Source: a virus | Virus record (IMG/VR): IMGVR_UViG_3300048589_000316 | Location: 1-50,765 of that record | Direction: 5' to 3' (one strand) | Length of the DNA stretch: 50,765 nt | Shown: piece after piece, positions 1-8,176 of the stretch | How positions within the stretch are numbered: position 1 is the stretch's first letter | How the letters are laid out: each line of letters opens with the position of its first letter | Notes under the pieces: model-generated | Seen by the model: only the letters and a program-made list of their open reading frames with translations | What the model was told of the DNA's origin: nothing | The model's database searches: none | Position numbers and translations under genes: made by a program

Positions 1-127
1 TTTGTCCGTCCTGTCACTAAACGAATAGGTATCCGTTCCTGCGATGTCCGTGTAAACTTCTGCGTATTCAGTCTCAAGCGCTTCAATCTGATCATCCACG
101 CTAGTTTCTGATTTAAGATCAATACGA
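1..127. repeat. left copy of 127-bp terminal direct repeat
   Basis: Bases 1..127 are identical to 50639..50765. They lie inside the scaffold-like gene, which reads through the join in frame. The simplest reading is a circular assembly graph with a 127-base overlap, giving a unique length of 50,638 bp. Confidence 0.97.
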
Positions 128-657
128 CTAATCCACTTCGTTTGAAGATTTTTAGGCAACTTGCTTTTTTCCATTTTACCCTTGGCTTCATCCAATTTAG
201 AATTAACCTGATTCTTATTTTTAATAGAATCTAATTCTTGCGTCACCGAATCCAATTTAGACATCATTGCCTTAACGTATTCTGGCGTATCATCAGGTAA
301 TTTAGTGGTCGGTTTATTTTCTTCACCTTCCTCATTGTAATCATCCTGTAAAAATCTCTTTTTGAATGTTTTGATTCCACTATCGACCTTTTTGTCGTGT
401 GCCGATTGCATCACCTTTGACATTGATAGGATCTTGTCAAATCCTAATTTTTCAACTGCCTGTACTAATAGTGGACTTGTAGCCAGTTCGTCTACAGTTA
501 AAGTCGGTTCATCACTGTCTGTATCCACAACTGGTAAATCACTAATAAAGGCATTGATTTCTGCTTCTGTTTTGTTTTCAAACATTGAAGCTAGACCCTC
601 ACTCATTCCCGCCAATTTAAGAGCGTTAATCAGTTTTACTCTGAGTTTCTTATTCAT
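1..657 (-). CDS. putative scaffolding protein, N-terminal 219 codons (split by the window ends)
   Basis: The gene starts at an ATG at 655..657 and stays open to base 1. Across the circular join it continues for 20 residues and stops at TAA 50576..50578, giving 239 residues in total. The product is very hydrophilic, with acidic and lysine-rich stretches. Predicted helix or coiled-coil lies near residues 125-165, and no membrane segment or enzyme motif is visible. It lies between the portal/head-morphogenesis genes and the decoration and major capsid genes, where siphoviruses encode the scaffold (with or without a protease); no Ser protease motif was seen. The scaffold call is inferred from position and composition. 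A promoter-like sequence precedes it at 683..700. Confidence 0.6.
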   Translation of the reverse strand, partial: MNKKLRVKLINALKLAGMSEGLASMFENKTEAEINAFISDLPVVDTDSDEPTLTVDELATSPLLVQAVEKLGFDKILSMSKVMQSAHDKKVDSGIKTFKKRFLQDDYNEEGEENKPTTKLPDDTPEYVKAMMSKLDSVTQELDSIKNKNQVNSKLDEAKGKMEKSKLPKNLQTKWISRIDLKSETSVDDQIEALETEYAEVYTDIAGTDTYSFSDRTDK

Positions 658-682
658 AATTATTACGATTAGATTAAATTAA

Positions 683-700
683 TTTCGACTAATGTAATAT
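683..700 (-). promoter_or_regulatory. candidate promoter of the scaffold/capsid genes
   Basis: Read on the minus strand this is ATATTACATTAGTCGAAA, 26 bases before the ATG at 657. It contains TACATTAG, one base from the Bacteroidota -7 consensus TAnnTTTG. The 10-mer TTAGTCGAAA recurs 22 bases before the tail chaperone gene (44744..44753). No clear -33 TTG is visible. Confidence 0.35.
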
Positions 701-738
701 TGAATAGGGCAACTTAAAGAATAATGACAAGGTTTTTA

Positions 739-753
739 TTTATAGTAGTAAAT
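739..753. repeat. copy 1 of the TTTA-TAGTAG-TAAA inverted-repeat element
   Basis: The plus strand reads TTTATAGTAGTAAAT, with half-sites ATTTA/TAAAT around a TAGTAG centre. It abuts the stop codon of the 106-residue gene and precedes the scaffold gene. The same 14-mer occurs at 35617..35631 and 43761..43774, each time between structural genes. Confidence 0.6.
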
Positions 754-1073
754 CATCGGTATGCGTAAATGACCGCATATATTGTAGACTCCGAGATCAT
801 AAGAAGCCTTTCAAGATCCTTCACACACTCGCTATGAGTTTTATCATCGTTACTGTCAATGTACCAATGTATAAATACTCTCCTGCGTTCTAAGTGCTTC
901 TTGGACTTTCTTGGCATGGTGAACTTTATCTTATTTTTCTTCAAATATCGCTCAAATTTTTTATGCACCAAAACAACCTCTTGGAATTGTATAAAGATCT
1001 GCTCATGCGTAATCAGTGGCTCCCACTTCTGCAAGTATCTTTCAGTCGTACTAAGTAGTTTGGCTTTTCTCAT
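753..1073 (-). CDS. small basic protein of the head operon, possible helix-turn-helix
   Basis: This 106-residue protein is unusually basic, with a Lys/Arg-rich middle (residues 45-68). The C-terminus looks like a helix-turn-helix: residues about 84-106 contain DLERLLMISESTIYAVIY. The ATG overlaps the stop of the upstream head-morphogenesis gene (ATGA type), so translation is probably coupled. A similar small protein between the Mu F-like gene and the scaffold is plausible for Bacteroidota phages, but I do not recognise a named family. It could be a DNA-binding head component or a regulator. Confidence 0.75.
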   Translation of the reverse strand: MRKAKLLSTTERYLQKWEPLITHEQIFIQFQEVVLVHKKFERYLKKNKIKFTMPRKSKKHLERRRVFIHWYIDSNDDKTHSECVKDLERLLMISESTIYAVIYAYR

Positions 1074-2116
1074 TTGGTCACATGGCTTTTAATAGCAAAA
1101 CCTTCTTTAGTGTTCTTGAAATTATCTGCAATGAAGTATGGTTTATTCTTGTAACCCTTAATTGTATCGGAATTTGCATTTAAGAACTTTTGGGCACGTG
1201 CCGGTATAGTTGTTATGTCTTTTGAAGTTCGTGCCTTAGTGTTTACGAAATTGATAAATTCCTTCTGATTCATCAGTACTGTGGTGGTAAAACATAAGCA
1301 ATTGGGGTGCCAGCCTAAGAATTTAAAACCTTTTGGGTACTCTCCCTGCAATTCATCACATATGTCATATCTAGGGTGTGCATTGGATAAATTGACTTTA
1401 ATTCCTTTTACAAAGTCCAATGTCTGCACTCTTTCATGATCAGCATATCGATATGCAATATTGATTTCGTTTCTGGCAACTCTCAATGCATTCTTATAAC
1501 TTGACCTATAAACACCCTGCCCAGGTTTGTAAAGTTTTGCCGGTGCTGATAAAACTAACTTACCTTCTTCATTCCTGATCCGTCTAAACCTTTTGTCGGG
1601 TTCTTTTAAATATGCTTTAATATCTATAGCTAAACTAGGGGCATCCCTTCCTTCTGCTAAACCTTCCTTTATGAAGAATTCCATTTGCTCCTTGGTTTGC
1701 TCGTCTAATTTCCACACTCTACTAGATAAGTTCAAACCATTCATCCTGTAGTTAGTCCAACTGTTCAGTGCCGTTAGATCTCTGTAGAACTGTCTTTCCC
1801 GATCTTTGGTGTCGAGATCCATTCCACGCAAATAACTTGTGGTCTGCAGATCTAAACAATCATTTGCTAGATTCTGGCCCGACCCCATATTAACTAGAAG
1901 ATTCCTTTTGAAATCATCATCCAAACCCAATAGTATTTTTTCAACCTCTTTTTCAAGTTGGGCGTTTCCTTTCCATACATCAGATTTGGATTTAGATTTA
2001 TATCGTTTCAGGACTGCAGCAAGTTCATTAGCCTTTTCAGAATAAAGCCTATTCAATTGGTTGTCTTGCTTAGACAATAATGTAACTAATTTTCTATGAC
2101 AAAGGTTTGTAGCCAT
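1070..2116 (-). CDS. phage head morphogenesis protein (Mu gpF / SPP1 gp7 type)
   Basis: This 348-residue minor head protein is encoded directly downstream of the portal cluster, the usual site for the portal-associated minor capsid protein that helps prohead assembly. The diagnostic region is residues 208-280: a helix with RVARNEINIAYRYADHER, then HPRYDIC (H247, C253) and GWHPNCLC (H270, C273, C275). Such HP..D.C and HPxCxC motifs are typical of the family and look like a metal-binding site. The N-terminal 200 residues are helical and charged. The ATG overlaps the stop of the 81-residue gene upstream. Confidence 0.88.
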   Translation of the reverse strand: MATNLCHRKLVTLLSKQDNQLNRLYSEKANELAAVLKRYKSKSKSDVWKGNAQLEKEVEKILLGLDDDFKRNLLVNMGSGQNLANDCLDLQTTSYLRGMDLDTKDRERQFYRDLTALNSWTNYRMNGLNLSSRVWKLDEQTKEQMEFFIKEGLAEGRDAPSLAIDIKAYLKEPDKRFRRIRNEEGKLVLSAPAKLYKPGQGVYRSSYKNALRVARNEINIAYRYADHERVQTLDFVKGIKVNLSNAHPRYDICDELQGEYPKGFKFLGWHPNCLCFTTTVLMNQKEFINFVNTKARTSKDITTIPARAQKFLNANSDTIKGYKNKPYFIADNFKNTKEGFAIKSHVTK

Positions 2117-2361
2117 TAATTTATTTGCCTATCTATATCCATGAAATTTCCACGTACCATAAAACATTGACCACCTGAATAAACTCTTGACATTCTATCA
2201 TCATGTTCATATGGGCCAATACTATCAATACAATAAAACAATCTTACTTCTGTTTTATCATCATAAACAGTATCGGGTATTTTTAAATCTAATTCCGACT
2301 GTTTAATTTCATCTTCGGTCATTATATAAATATCTAAAGCAATGGCATCTTTAAATCTCAT
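2116..2361 (-). CDS. small protein of unknown function in the portal-head cluster
   Basis: This 81-residue protein has an acidic N-terminal half and one patch of aromatic and Gly residues near the C-terminus (YSGGQCFMVRG). No domain, signal peptide or membrane segment is recognised. It sits two bases after the 119-residue gene, and its stop overlaps the next ATG (TAATG), so it is co-translated within the packaging/head operon. A head accessory role is inferred from position only. Confidence 0.8.
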   Translation of the reverse strand: MRFKDAIALDIYIMTEDEIKQSELDLKIPDTVYDDKTEVRLFYCIDSIGPYEHDDRMSRVYSGGQCFMVRGNFMDIDRQIN

Positions 2362-2363
2362 AA

Positions 2364-2723
2364 CTAATTTTTTATTCGTTTAATTGATGGTGGACTGATC
2401 ATCCACGTTCCTTCTTCTGACGGTACAAAAGCCGCTAGTTCCTTCATTAATCTGATCCTTATCGCAAACTTCCCGAAATTAGTATTTACTGTTACATGAC
2501 AATCAGCAACACATGGAGTAATAAAGTAGATACCCATTGGAATTGACGTATTAATCCTGTAGCAAATTATAGTTTTCAGATCGTTAACATCATGTGACTT
2601 TTGATAGGTCAATGCAGTCTTTTTATAAGCATCACCGAACTCTTGTTTTTTCCAGAATCCCATAAACTGTTTAACCACATCTTTGATCAATTTCTTTTGT
2701 TCAACAATTACTAATTTATCCAT
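2364..2723 (-). CDS. unknown protein following the portal gene
   Basis: This 119-residue soluble protein has an amphipathic helical N-terminus (residues 1-50) and a beta-rich centre with a Cys/Pro stretch (ITPCVADCHVTV). It overlaps the end of the portal gene by one base, so the two are translationally coupled. I do not recognise a family. Its constant neighbourhood with portal and minor head genes suggests a structural or assembly role. Confidence 0.8.
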   Translation of the reverse strand: MDKLVIVEQKKLIKDVVKQFMGFWKKQEFGDAYKKTALTYQKSHDVNDLKTIICYRINTSIPMGIYFITPCVADCHVTVNTNFGKFAIRIRLMKELAAFVPSEEGTWMISPPSIKRIKN

Positions 2724-4072
2724 TATTGAGGTAAATTAAATGTTTCTCCTAAACTTTCACTTGATTCAGCTTTGATTCTGTCCAACTCTCCTTTTGTATC
2801 TGAAACAAGTGGATTGTGTTCTAATGCAGTTTCCTGAGACATAATTGGTTTGTTCATTGTAGCTGTTGAAAGGTTTTCAATTATTTCAGTAAGGTTTTCA
2901 GGTAGGATACTTGTAAACTTCACATCAATATAAATATCCCTGCTAACTGTTCCTAATTTTGCTCCTTCAATTCCGGACCGAAGTACACTTATGGATCTTT
3001 CAACAAATGGTTTATAAATAGCTTCATTGAAACTGGCTTTTATAATACTGTTCAAGAACATTAGTTTTAATGCAATTCCTGAAACATTTCCGATACCTTT
3101 CAGGTTGTTTAACGATAGATCTGGGGTTGCTGATAGGTCATATATCAAAGCCTTGGTTATTTCAAATTCCAATTTGGTTGACTCTGGTGCCGAATCCCAA
3201 CCTACTACATCAAGATCACTTGGGATAATTTGGCCTTGTGGGGTTTCAATTAGATCCATCATGTAAATTGACCCTGTTTCGTCTCTTGTGGGAACGTTAT
3301 CAATATTTCCAGTTGCTTTAAAAAATGGACTAGAAAAATAATCGTTGGTATCAGCGAATCTACTAAACCTATTCTCAAAACGATCAATAAGGTGTTTTAC
3401 TGATTCGTACTCAACTTCTTCTTCTTCTAAATAAACTATCGGCATACGATCAAAGAAGTGTTTGGTTGGCGCTTGAGTCTCAACTAGATCTTCTCCTGAT
3501 CCTTCCCATACTCTTACTGTGGATTGATCAAAAATATAGTATCTGTCTACTTCTTTGCCTGATTCATTCTTTACCTTGGTATTCCACATGAAACCATCTA
3601 AATTATCAAAATCATCAAAATTAGGGTACATAGTTCCTTTCCTTGGATCTAGGTTATGTACTGATAATTTTAAACCGCCATTCAATTCATCTTTAACTAT
3701 CCTGAACAATAATGCAGATTGTCTAAATGCCTTGGCCTGTTCACAACATTTCAATAGTAGTCCATCTATTCTAATAGACTTCCATGCTGTTTCTAATTCA
3801 TTAATATCTTCATCGGCAATTAACTGTACCGGCTTTCCGAATAAGAACGCTGCAGAAGTTTGAACTATTTGTTTCTGGAAAGGAATTGGGATCTTGTTTA
3901 CCTCAACGGTTTGCTCTTTTACAGTTTTGTCCTTTCGGTTTCCTACTTGGGTGTCTCGCTGTGTTCTTTCATTTTTATACTCTGCAATGTGATCTTCATT
4001 TTCAATTGCATTTTCTTGAAACATTTCGATCACTTTTGATTTTTCAAGTGCAATAATATCTGTAAAGTTCAT
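2723..4072 (-). CDS. portal protein (SPP1 gp6-like)
   Basis: This 449-residue protein has the length and layout of SPP1-type portals. The portal forms the dodecameric ring at the capsid vertex through which DNA is packaged by the terminase. Visible hallmarks are an N-terminal charged region, the PFQKQIVQTSAAFLFGKPV segment (residues ~63-81), the LDPRKGTMYPNFDD region (~141-154), YFSSPFFKATGN (~243-254), and SGIALKLMFLNSIIKA (~330-345). The last matches the hydrophobic helix seen in such portals. It follows terL by about 38 bases and precedes the minor head gene cluster. Confidence 0.93.
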   Translation of the reverse strand: MNFTDIIALEKSKVIEMFQENAIENEDHIAEYKNERTQRDTQVGNRKDKTVKEQTVEVNKIPIPFQKQIVQTSAAFLFGKPVQLIADEDINELETAWKSIRIDGLLLKCCEQAKAFRQSALLFRIVKDELNGGLKLSVHNLDPRKGTMYPNFDDFDNLDGFMWNTKVKNESGKEVDRYYIFDQSTVRVWEGSGEDLVETQAPTKHFFDRMPIVYLEEEEVEYESVKHLIDRFENRFSRFADTNDYFSSPFFKATGNIDNVPTRDETGSIYMMDLIETPQGQIIPSDLDVVGWDSAPESTKLEFEITKALIYDLSATPDLSLNNLKGIGNVSGIALKLMFLNSIIKASFNEAIYKPFVERSISVLRSGIEGAKLGTVSRDIYIDVKFTSILPENLTEIIENLSTATMNKPIMSQETALEHNPLVSDTKGELDRIKAESSESLGETFNLPQ

Positions 4073-4110
4073 GTTGTATAATGTTTTGATTCTTACAAAT
4101 TTATATTTAT

Positions 4111-5643
4111 TTAAGCTATTCTGCCACCTATATTCACTTTTGTTTTTATCACCCTTCCTACTGCATTAGAAACTTCCTGTAGAACTGCGTAGCAAAGAAG
4201 ATCAAACATATCATCATGCAAATCATTAGGGAAAGTAATTATTTGGTTAATGAACTCTTGATTCCATCCACCAGAAATAATCTTGACTTTTTCACTTGCG
4301 CATGATGGTTGTGCATACTCCCCTCTGGTGTATTTACCATATGATACATGAAGATCATTAATTCTCATTACATTGAAATTACCGTATTCTTCTGTAGATA
4401 ACATACTCATTAGCCCTGGGCCAGAACTTTTGTACTCGATCCTAATATTACTCCTACTGTCGTAACCTTGTGAATTAAAGTAACCTCTGGAAAATTTCAG
4501 GAACTCATTTAATTCTTTGTAGAATGTAATACAACTTTTAATGTAGATCTTTCCTTTGAATACATAATAGGCCATTACTGCGGATGGATCGTTTTTGGTT
4601 TTTTCTGTAAACGCTCCATCGATTAGGAAATGAACTGGCACTTCTTCTGGGTTAAAAGGTAGTTCACTTTCTTGAACAATCTGAAACCACTCCCTTTGCA
4701 TCATACCACCATCTAATGGTGATGGCCTTTGTTGTTTCAGTGATGCAAATTTGTACGGACTGGTTCTTTTATCTTTTAGGTGGATTTCTGCTGAATGTTT
4801 ATCCTCCCATAATGCTTGATTAAGAACTCTAGGATCTTTAACTTTCAGTGCTTGTTTGATTGGTGGCGCTGCATCTTCTTTTAATGCCGGCAAAACAATT
4901 ACTGTCCATTTCTTTGCAACTTCTGCATCGTACTTTGGATTTTTTGGATCAAACAACCGTCCTGCCAAATCATCTTCATGCCATCTGGTAAATAACATCA
5001 ATTCACAACTATCATTGTTTAGTCGGGTTGACCATACTTCGTCGTACCAATCCCAGAGTGTATCTCTATACAAAGGCGAATTAGCCTGTTTCCTGTCTTT
5101 TATTGGATCATCAATAATTCCATATTCCACAGTGTCCGAAGTCAGTCCTGTGCCTACCCCTACGCTTTTATATGATCCCTTGTAACCTACTGTCTCATAG
5201 TATTTAGAGTTCCTTAATTCGTTATCAGCTTCAACACCTGCTTTATTTAGATAAGTTTTAGGAAATACTTCTGCATATCGTTCTGATTCAATTATGTCTT
5301 GAGTGGATCTATTAAACTTGGAACTAACCCCGATCTCATATGATGCACATGCCACTTTTGCTTTTGGTCTTATTCCATGGATAAATGCAGGAGTGATAAT
5401 ACTACTCATTGTAGACTTCCCATGTTGAGGTGGGATAAATATCGCTAACTTTTTGATTTTCTTATCTACCCATAATTGAAGGTAGTCGTACACCAGAATA
5501 TGAAACCATTGCAAAGAATAATCTGGTAACATAGCTTTTGCGAATGCTGCTAGTTTCCTTTTTGCCAATTGGTTTTCAAGTCTCCTAAGATCTTCTAAAA
5601 GTTGGCGCTTATTCTTTGTTTTTGACAACTCCACGAAGTTCAT
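4111..5643 (-). CDS. terL: terminase large subunit
   Basis: This 510-residue ATPase-nuclease drives DNA into the prohead and cuts the concatemer. The ATPase domain shows a Walker A-like PPQHGKST (residues 71-78), Walker B YGIIDDP (174-180) and the coupling motif region LMLFTRWHEDDLAG (215-228). The C-terminal nuclease domain carries FLIDGAF (about 340) and HDDMFDLLCYAV (about 477), consistent with acidic metal ligands. The gene overlaps terS by 35 bases. The sequence does not tell cos from headful packaging, but no cos-like site was recognised and the molecule assembles as a circle. Confidence 0.96.
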   Translation of the reverse strand: MNFVELSKTKNKRQLLEDLRRLENQLAKRKLAAFAKAMLPDYSLQWFHILVYDYLQLWVDKKIKKLAIFIPPQHGKSTMSSIITPAFIHGIRPKAKVACASYEIGVSSKFNRSTQDIIESERYAEVFPKTYLNKAGVEADNELRNSKYYETVGYKGSYKSVGVGTGLTSDTVEYGIIDDPIKDRKQANSPLYRDTLWDWYDEVWSTRLNNDSCELMLFTRWHEDDLAGRLFDPKNPKYDAEVAKKWTVIVLPALKEDAAPPIKQALKVKDPRVLNQALWEDKHSAEIHLKDKRTSPYKFASLKQQRPSPLDGGMMQREWFQIVQESELPFNPEEVPVHFLIDGAFTEKTKNDPSAVMAYYVFKGKIYIKSCITFYKELNEFLKFSRGYFNSQGYDSRSNIRIEYKSSGPGLMSMLSTEEYGNFNVMRINDLHVSYGKYTRGEYAQPSCASEKVKIISGGWNQEFINQIITFPNDLHDDMFDLLCYAVLQEVSNAVGRVIKTKVNIGGRIA

Positions 5644-6016
5644 TAGTTAGGTGTTCCATTTGCTCCAAAATTTCATCATCAGATTTGGACTCTAACATTT
5701 CTTCAATAGGATCTGTTTTCTTAATCTCAAACCTTTCAACGTAACCTCTTGATTTACCTTTGGTTTTTAAGTAGAAAATGATCCCTGTCATATTTCCACC
5801 TTGGATCTCATTGAATAGCTTTCCTTCCACATAGTCCAAAGTTACATTTAGAATATCATCTACCCTGGCTTTGTAATCTTCATCTTCTGTTAACCAACGA
5901 TAGTGAGTTTGCCTTGATAAATTAGCTTTTGCACATGCTGTCGATACGACTCCCAGACTCTTTTCCAGACACTCTATTAGCCGATCCTTTTTAATATTGT
6001 CACTTTTGTCATTCAT
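5609..6016 (-). CDS. terS: terminase small subunit
   Basis: This 135-residue protein directly precedes and overlaps terL. Residues about 13-45 look like a helix-turn-helix (ECLEKSLGVVSTACAKANL, then SRQTHYRWL), the DNA-recognition part of small terminases. The rest is helical with an acidic C-terminus, consistent with an oligomerising TerL-binding domain. It begins the leftward structural operon, just below a likely terminator at 6038..6077. Confidence 0.88.
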   Translation of the reverse strand: MNDKSDNIKKDRLIECLEKSLGVVSTACAKANLSRQTHYRWLTEDEDYKARVDDILNVTLDYVEGKLFNEIQGGNMTGIIFYLKTKGKSRGYVERFEIKKTDPIEEMLESKSDDEILEQMEHLTNELRGVVKNKE

Positions 6017-6037
6017 CGTTTAAAGTTTTAATGTTAA

Positions 6038-6077
6038 TGCTTTACCCAAAAAAAGCCAAATAACGTAATGTTAGATG
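6038..6077 (-). terminator. Rho-independent terminator closing the 6.1-6.5 kb operon
   Basis: On the minus strand AAGGCCA and TGGCTTTTTTT flank an inner TAAC/GTTA stem, and the 3' arm runs into seven T residues. It separates the small early genes from terS. Confidence 0.6.
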
Positions 6078-6111
6078 GCCTTAAAGGTAACAATAATTAA
6101 CTACTGTTGGA

Positions 6112-6318
6112 TTACTCGGGAAATAGTAATATTTCTAATTGAATTTGCTCAACTGTCATATCATGCTCATTAGCTAGATATTCCACAAAGTGCCTTAACC
6201 TGTCAATAGCAAAAGTTTGTTTCTGGTCTGGAAGATTAGTAACTAAAACGTTTCCAAATTTAGTCATGATTTTTAGCAACTTCATAACCTCTCTTAATGC
6301 GTTTTCTTTCTCATTCAT
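6112..6318 (-). CDS. unknown small helical protein
   Basis: This 68-residue protein is mostly helical, with alternating charged residues and a Leu-rich amphipathic C-terminus (TVEQIQLEILLF). No domain is recognised. Its ATG overlaps the end of the 61-residue gene upstream by eight bases, and a terminator follows about 35 bases after its stop. It is the last gene of the accessory operon that precedes the terminase genes. Confidence 0.7.
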   Translation of the reverse strand: MNEKENALREVMKLLKIMTKFGNVLVTNLPDQKQTFAIDRLRHFVEYLANEHDMTVEQIQLEILLFPE

Positions 6319-6496
6319 CTGCCCACAATTTTTTAGCTATTTCAACCTTTCCTTTCAGATCCTTGACTTTCTTTGAAGCATATGCTAAAGAATATGAATG
6401 ATCTCTTTTGATAGTACCATCCTTCAATCCTTTTTGGTATTCCTGATCGCATTGAGCGACGAATACATTTGGGCAATATTTTCTGTAAATATTCAT
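6311..6496 (-). CDS. small protein with YCPNVFVA motif
   Basis: This 61-residue protein begins with YRKYCPNVFVAQCDQEYQKG. That resembles the start of a longer Bacteroidota phage and plasmid protein family which continues well beyond this length. Here the remainder is a short Lys-rich helix, so the gene may be a short form or a degenerate copy. No function can be assigned. Confidence 0.6.
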   Translation of the reverse strand: MNIYRKYCPNVFVAQCDQEYQKGLKDGTIKRDHSYSLAYASKKVKDLKGKVEIAKKLWADE

Positions 6497-6531
6497 GATG
6501 TTATTTATAAATGATTAAATTTTTATTTTTT

Positions 6532-6566
6532 GATAACGTAGTATATAATACATTTAAAAACGTATC
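6532..6566 (-). promoter_or_regulatory. inverted repeat upstream of the 61-residue gene, possible operator
   Basis: The plus strand shows GATAACGTA (6532..6540) and ACGTATC (6560..6566) as imperfect inverted arms around the near-palindromic GTATATAATAC. The site is 36-70 bases upstream of the ATG at 6496. No good -7 box is visible. The remainder of 6497..6637 is AT-rich and holds no gene I can support. Confidence 0.25.
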
Positions 6567-6637
6567 ATATACGGTCGTTATACACAAGCGTAGGAAGTGC
6601 AGTACTTCGATTAAACACCTGTGCAAACTTGCCATAA

Positions 6638-6826
6638 TTATTTTTTGCCATCGCTCTTACAATTTTTCAAATTGTTTAGGAATTGCTTTAGTGGTTCTTC
6701 CCAATGTTTAGCAAGTTTTTGAGAGCCGTTTACAGCTTTCACTAAAGTAGTGTCGGGCATTTTTAACTGTCGTTCAATACCTCTAAGGCTTAACGAGTCT
6801 TTGTTTTTTCTTAGCCAATCAATCAT
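6638..6826 (-). CDS. small HTH-like DNA-binding protein
   Basis: This 62-residue protein contains a probable helix-turn-helix: RGIERQLKMPDTTLVKAVNG (residues ~15-34), followed by a Trp-containing helix and a Lys-rich tail. This is the layout of short phage DNA-binding proteins. Its start overlaps the stop of the preceding gene by one base. It could regulate the inverted-repeat operators at 6532 or 7571, which is inference. Confidence 0.65.
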   Translation of the reverse strand: MIDWLRKNKDSLSLRGIERQLKMPDTTLVKAVNGSQKLAKHWEEPLKQFLNNLKNCKSDGKK

Positions 6827-7533
6827 TACTTTAAATTTATTTTATTAATAACTTTCCCCATGCTTGTCCAGCTTTTTGTAACCTTACATGAGATGGAAAT
6901 TTCATCTCCTTTATTTCCAAGGCATTTCCCTGTATATTGGTAAATATTATTTTCACAGTCAATTAATCTTTGTGCTGTCCCCCATTCAGTTTCCCATTTT
7001 GATACAATCGTTAATTTTCTGTCAACTTTTACACTATCAATAGGAAGGGCAGGATTTGTAGTGTTTTCATTTTCTTCTAAAATTAAAATTTTAGATAATT
7101 CCCCGTATTCTTTAAGTTCTTCAGATAACATTTTGCTTTTAACATTCATATTGTTATAAGCCCAAAATAAATATTTAGGGTCAATGTCAAAAACTTCCGC
7201 TGCTGTTTTACCTGAATATTTACCAAAAGGAAAAGTATTGCTTTGTCTACGTGAACCACACAATTCATCTATTTCTATTTCAATTTGATACCTACCTATT
7301 TTTTTTCGAGCTTTCAAAATAGCTTCATCCAAATCAATAGCCAAATTCCCTAAATACGTGTCTTTTGCATATTTATTAAAAACCTTTGGGACAGAATACA
7401 TAACAAACATAACATCTTTAGACCCTTCTGATTGTCCTGATGTTATTAAAAATCTGCGGGTTTCGTGGATTTCACCTTTTAATATTTCTGTTAAATCTAT
7501 GTTACTTTCTTTGAAATTCGATAAAGTTGTCAT
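6826..7533 (-). CDS. early protein with a DUF3820-like FGKYSGKT motif
   Basis: The reading frame can be extended to a TTG at 7557, but the ATG at 7531..7533 is preferred because it is preceded by an A-rich context and by a promoter 40 bases upstream. That gives 235 residues. The middle contains FPFGKYSGKTAAEVF followed by DPKYLFWAYNN. This matches the short DUF3820-type motif (FGK..Gk...dp.YL.W) found near or in phage nucleases and replication proteins. The C-terminal 90 residues look beta-rich and unrelated. No catalytic residues are evident. It is the first gene of a leftward operon with the 62-residue HTH gene. Confidence 0.7.
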   Translation of the reverse strand: MTTLSNFKESNIDLTEILKGEIHETRRFLITSGQSEGSKDVMFVMYSVPKVFNKYAKDTYLGNLAIDLDEAILKARKKIGRYQIEIEIDELCGSRRQSNTFPFGKYSGKTAAEVFDIDPKYLFWAYNNMNVKSKMLSEELKEYGELSKILILEENENTTNPALPIDSVKVDRKLTIVSKWETEWGTAQRLIDCENNIYQYTGKCLGNKGDEISISCKVTKSWTSMGKVINKINLK

Positions 7534-7563
7534 AATCTTAGTTTTTCCGTTAAACAATATCCA

Positions 7564-7590
7564 AATATAAGGATAATATATTTAATATCC
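7564..7590 (-). promoter_or_regulatory. promoter with inverted-repeat operator
   Basis: The minus strand contains TATATTTG (a perfect TAnnTTTG box). Just upstream is the imperfect palindrome GGATATTAAATATATTATCC (7571..7590), whose arms GGATA/TATCC could bind a repressor. The ATG at 7533 lies about 30 bases downstream. No -33 TTG was found. Confidence 0.5.
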
Positions 7591-7629
7591 TAATATAAAG
7601 ATAAAAAAATAACCCCTCCCAAAAAAAAT

Positions 7630-7879
7630 AATTATTACTTTCGTGTTTCAAATGAATGTAAGTGTTTAAACGCCAGTGTATAACAACGCATAAAAATAAA
7701 AGCCTTTGGTAAGGTAGTATTTCAAATCAGCGTTGTAGTGTCGGCTTCAATTCTTATGCAAACCGTTGTGCTTCATTAAAACGAAAGCACAACATGCAAT
7801 ATAAAACATGCTGGCTTCCGTTCTTTTAATGAAGTTTGTGCTATTGGGAAGGAAAATAATAATGCCTCCCAACGCTCAA
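7630..7879. other. gene-free 250-bp spacer with hairpins
   Basis: No open frame of note lies here. A long imperfect hairpin pairs CTTCATTAAAA (7771..7781) with TTTTAATGAAG (7824..7834). A second pairs TTGGGAAGG (7844..7852) with CCTCCCAA (7865..7872). The texture (GTTATACAC, CACAACG strings, higher GC) resembles flavobacterial intergenic repeats and not the phage's other spacers, which are very short and AT-rich. Confidence 0.55.
7853..7867. repeat. left arm of 15-bp perfect inverted repeat flanking a gene
   Basis: AAAATAATAATGCCT here is the exact reverse complement of 8162..8176. The pair brackets the gene at 7880..8131, with 13 bases on the left and 30 on the right. Confidence 0.8.
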
Positions 7880-8131
7880 CTACTTTTCAATTACAGGCCA
7901 ATTCCAATTCATAGGCTCATCTCCTTTATTCGCAGAAGTTACCCACAAATCCAAATTTCCATCTGTAATCACTTTCAAGTTCACGCACTCATCACTCCAA
8001 ACGGCTGTAATGATTGCAGGTAACTTGTCTTGCGTGTTGCAGCCTCCATTTAAGGTGCTCGCTGCTTCCATTTTGGCTTTATCAGCCTCTGTTGTGTTGT
8101 AAATTACAACTCTACCAATTGTTGGTTTCAT
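7880..8131 (-). CDS. conserved phage/prophage protein starting KPTIGRVVIY
   Basis: An upstream in-frame ATG at 8167 would add twelve residues, but it lies inside the flanking inverted repeat. The ATG at 8131 gives the usual family start, MKPTIGRVVIYNTTE. The 83-residue product has the pattern of a widespread phage and bacterial family: PTIGR at the start, then an AIITAVW strand, V-N-L-x-V and T-D-G-x-x-x-x-W-V-T-S strands, and a terminal NWP. It appears to be a small all-beta protein. Its function is not known to me. It is bracketed by 15-bp inverted repeats, as in a mobile cassette. Confidence 0.8.
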   Translation of the reverse strand: MKPTIGRVVIYNTTEADKAKMEAASTLNGGCNTQDKLPAIITAVWSDECVNLKVITDGNLDLWVTSANKGDEPMNWNWPVIEK

Positions 8132-8161
8132 AATATAAATGGGTTTTACAAAGCCCGCCCA

Positions 8162-8176
8162 AGGCATTATTATTTT
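8162..8176. repeat. right arm of 15-bp perfect inverted repeat flanking a gene
   Basis: AGGCATTATTATTTT is the reverse complement of 7853..7867. It overlaps the alternative, rejected start codon of the bracketed gene. Confidence 0.8.

Noticed and set aside
362-682. 106-codon plus-strand frame at the left end
   Set aside because: It is a shadow of the scaffold-like gene on the minus strand, whose frame is supported across the circular join.
7880-8167. Longer version of the KPTIGRVVIY gene starting at 8167
   Set aside because: The extra twelve residues lie inside the inverted repeat; the ATG at 8131 has the typical family start and leader context.
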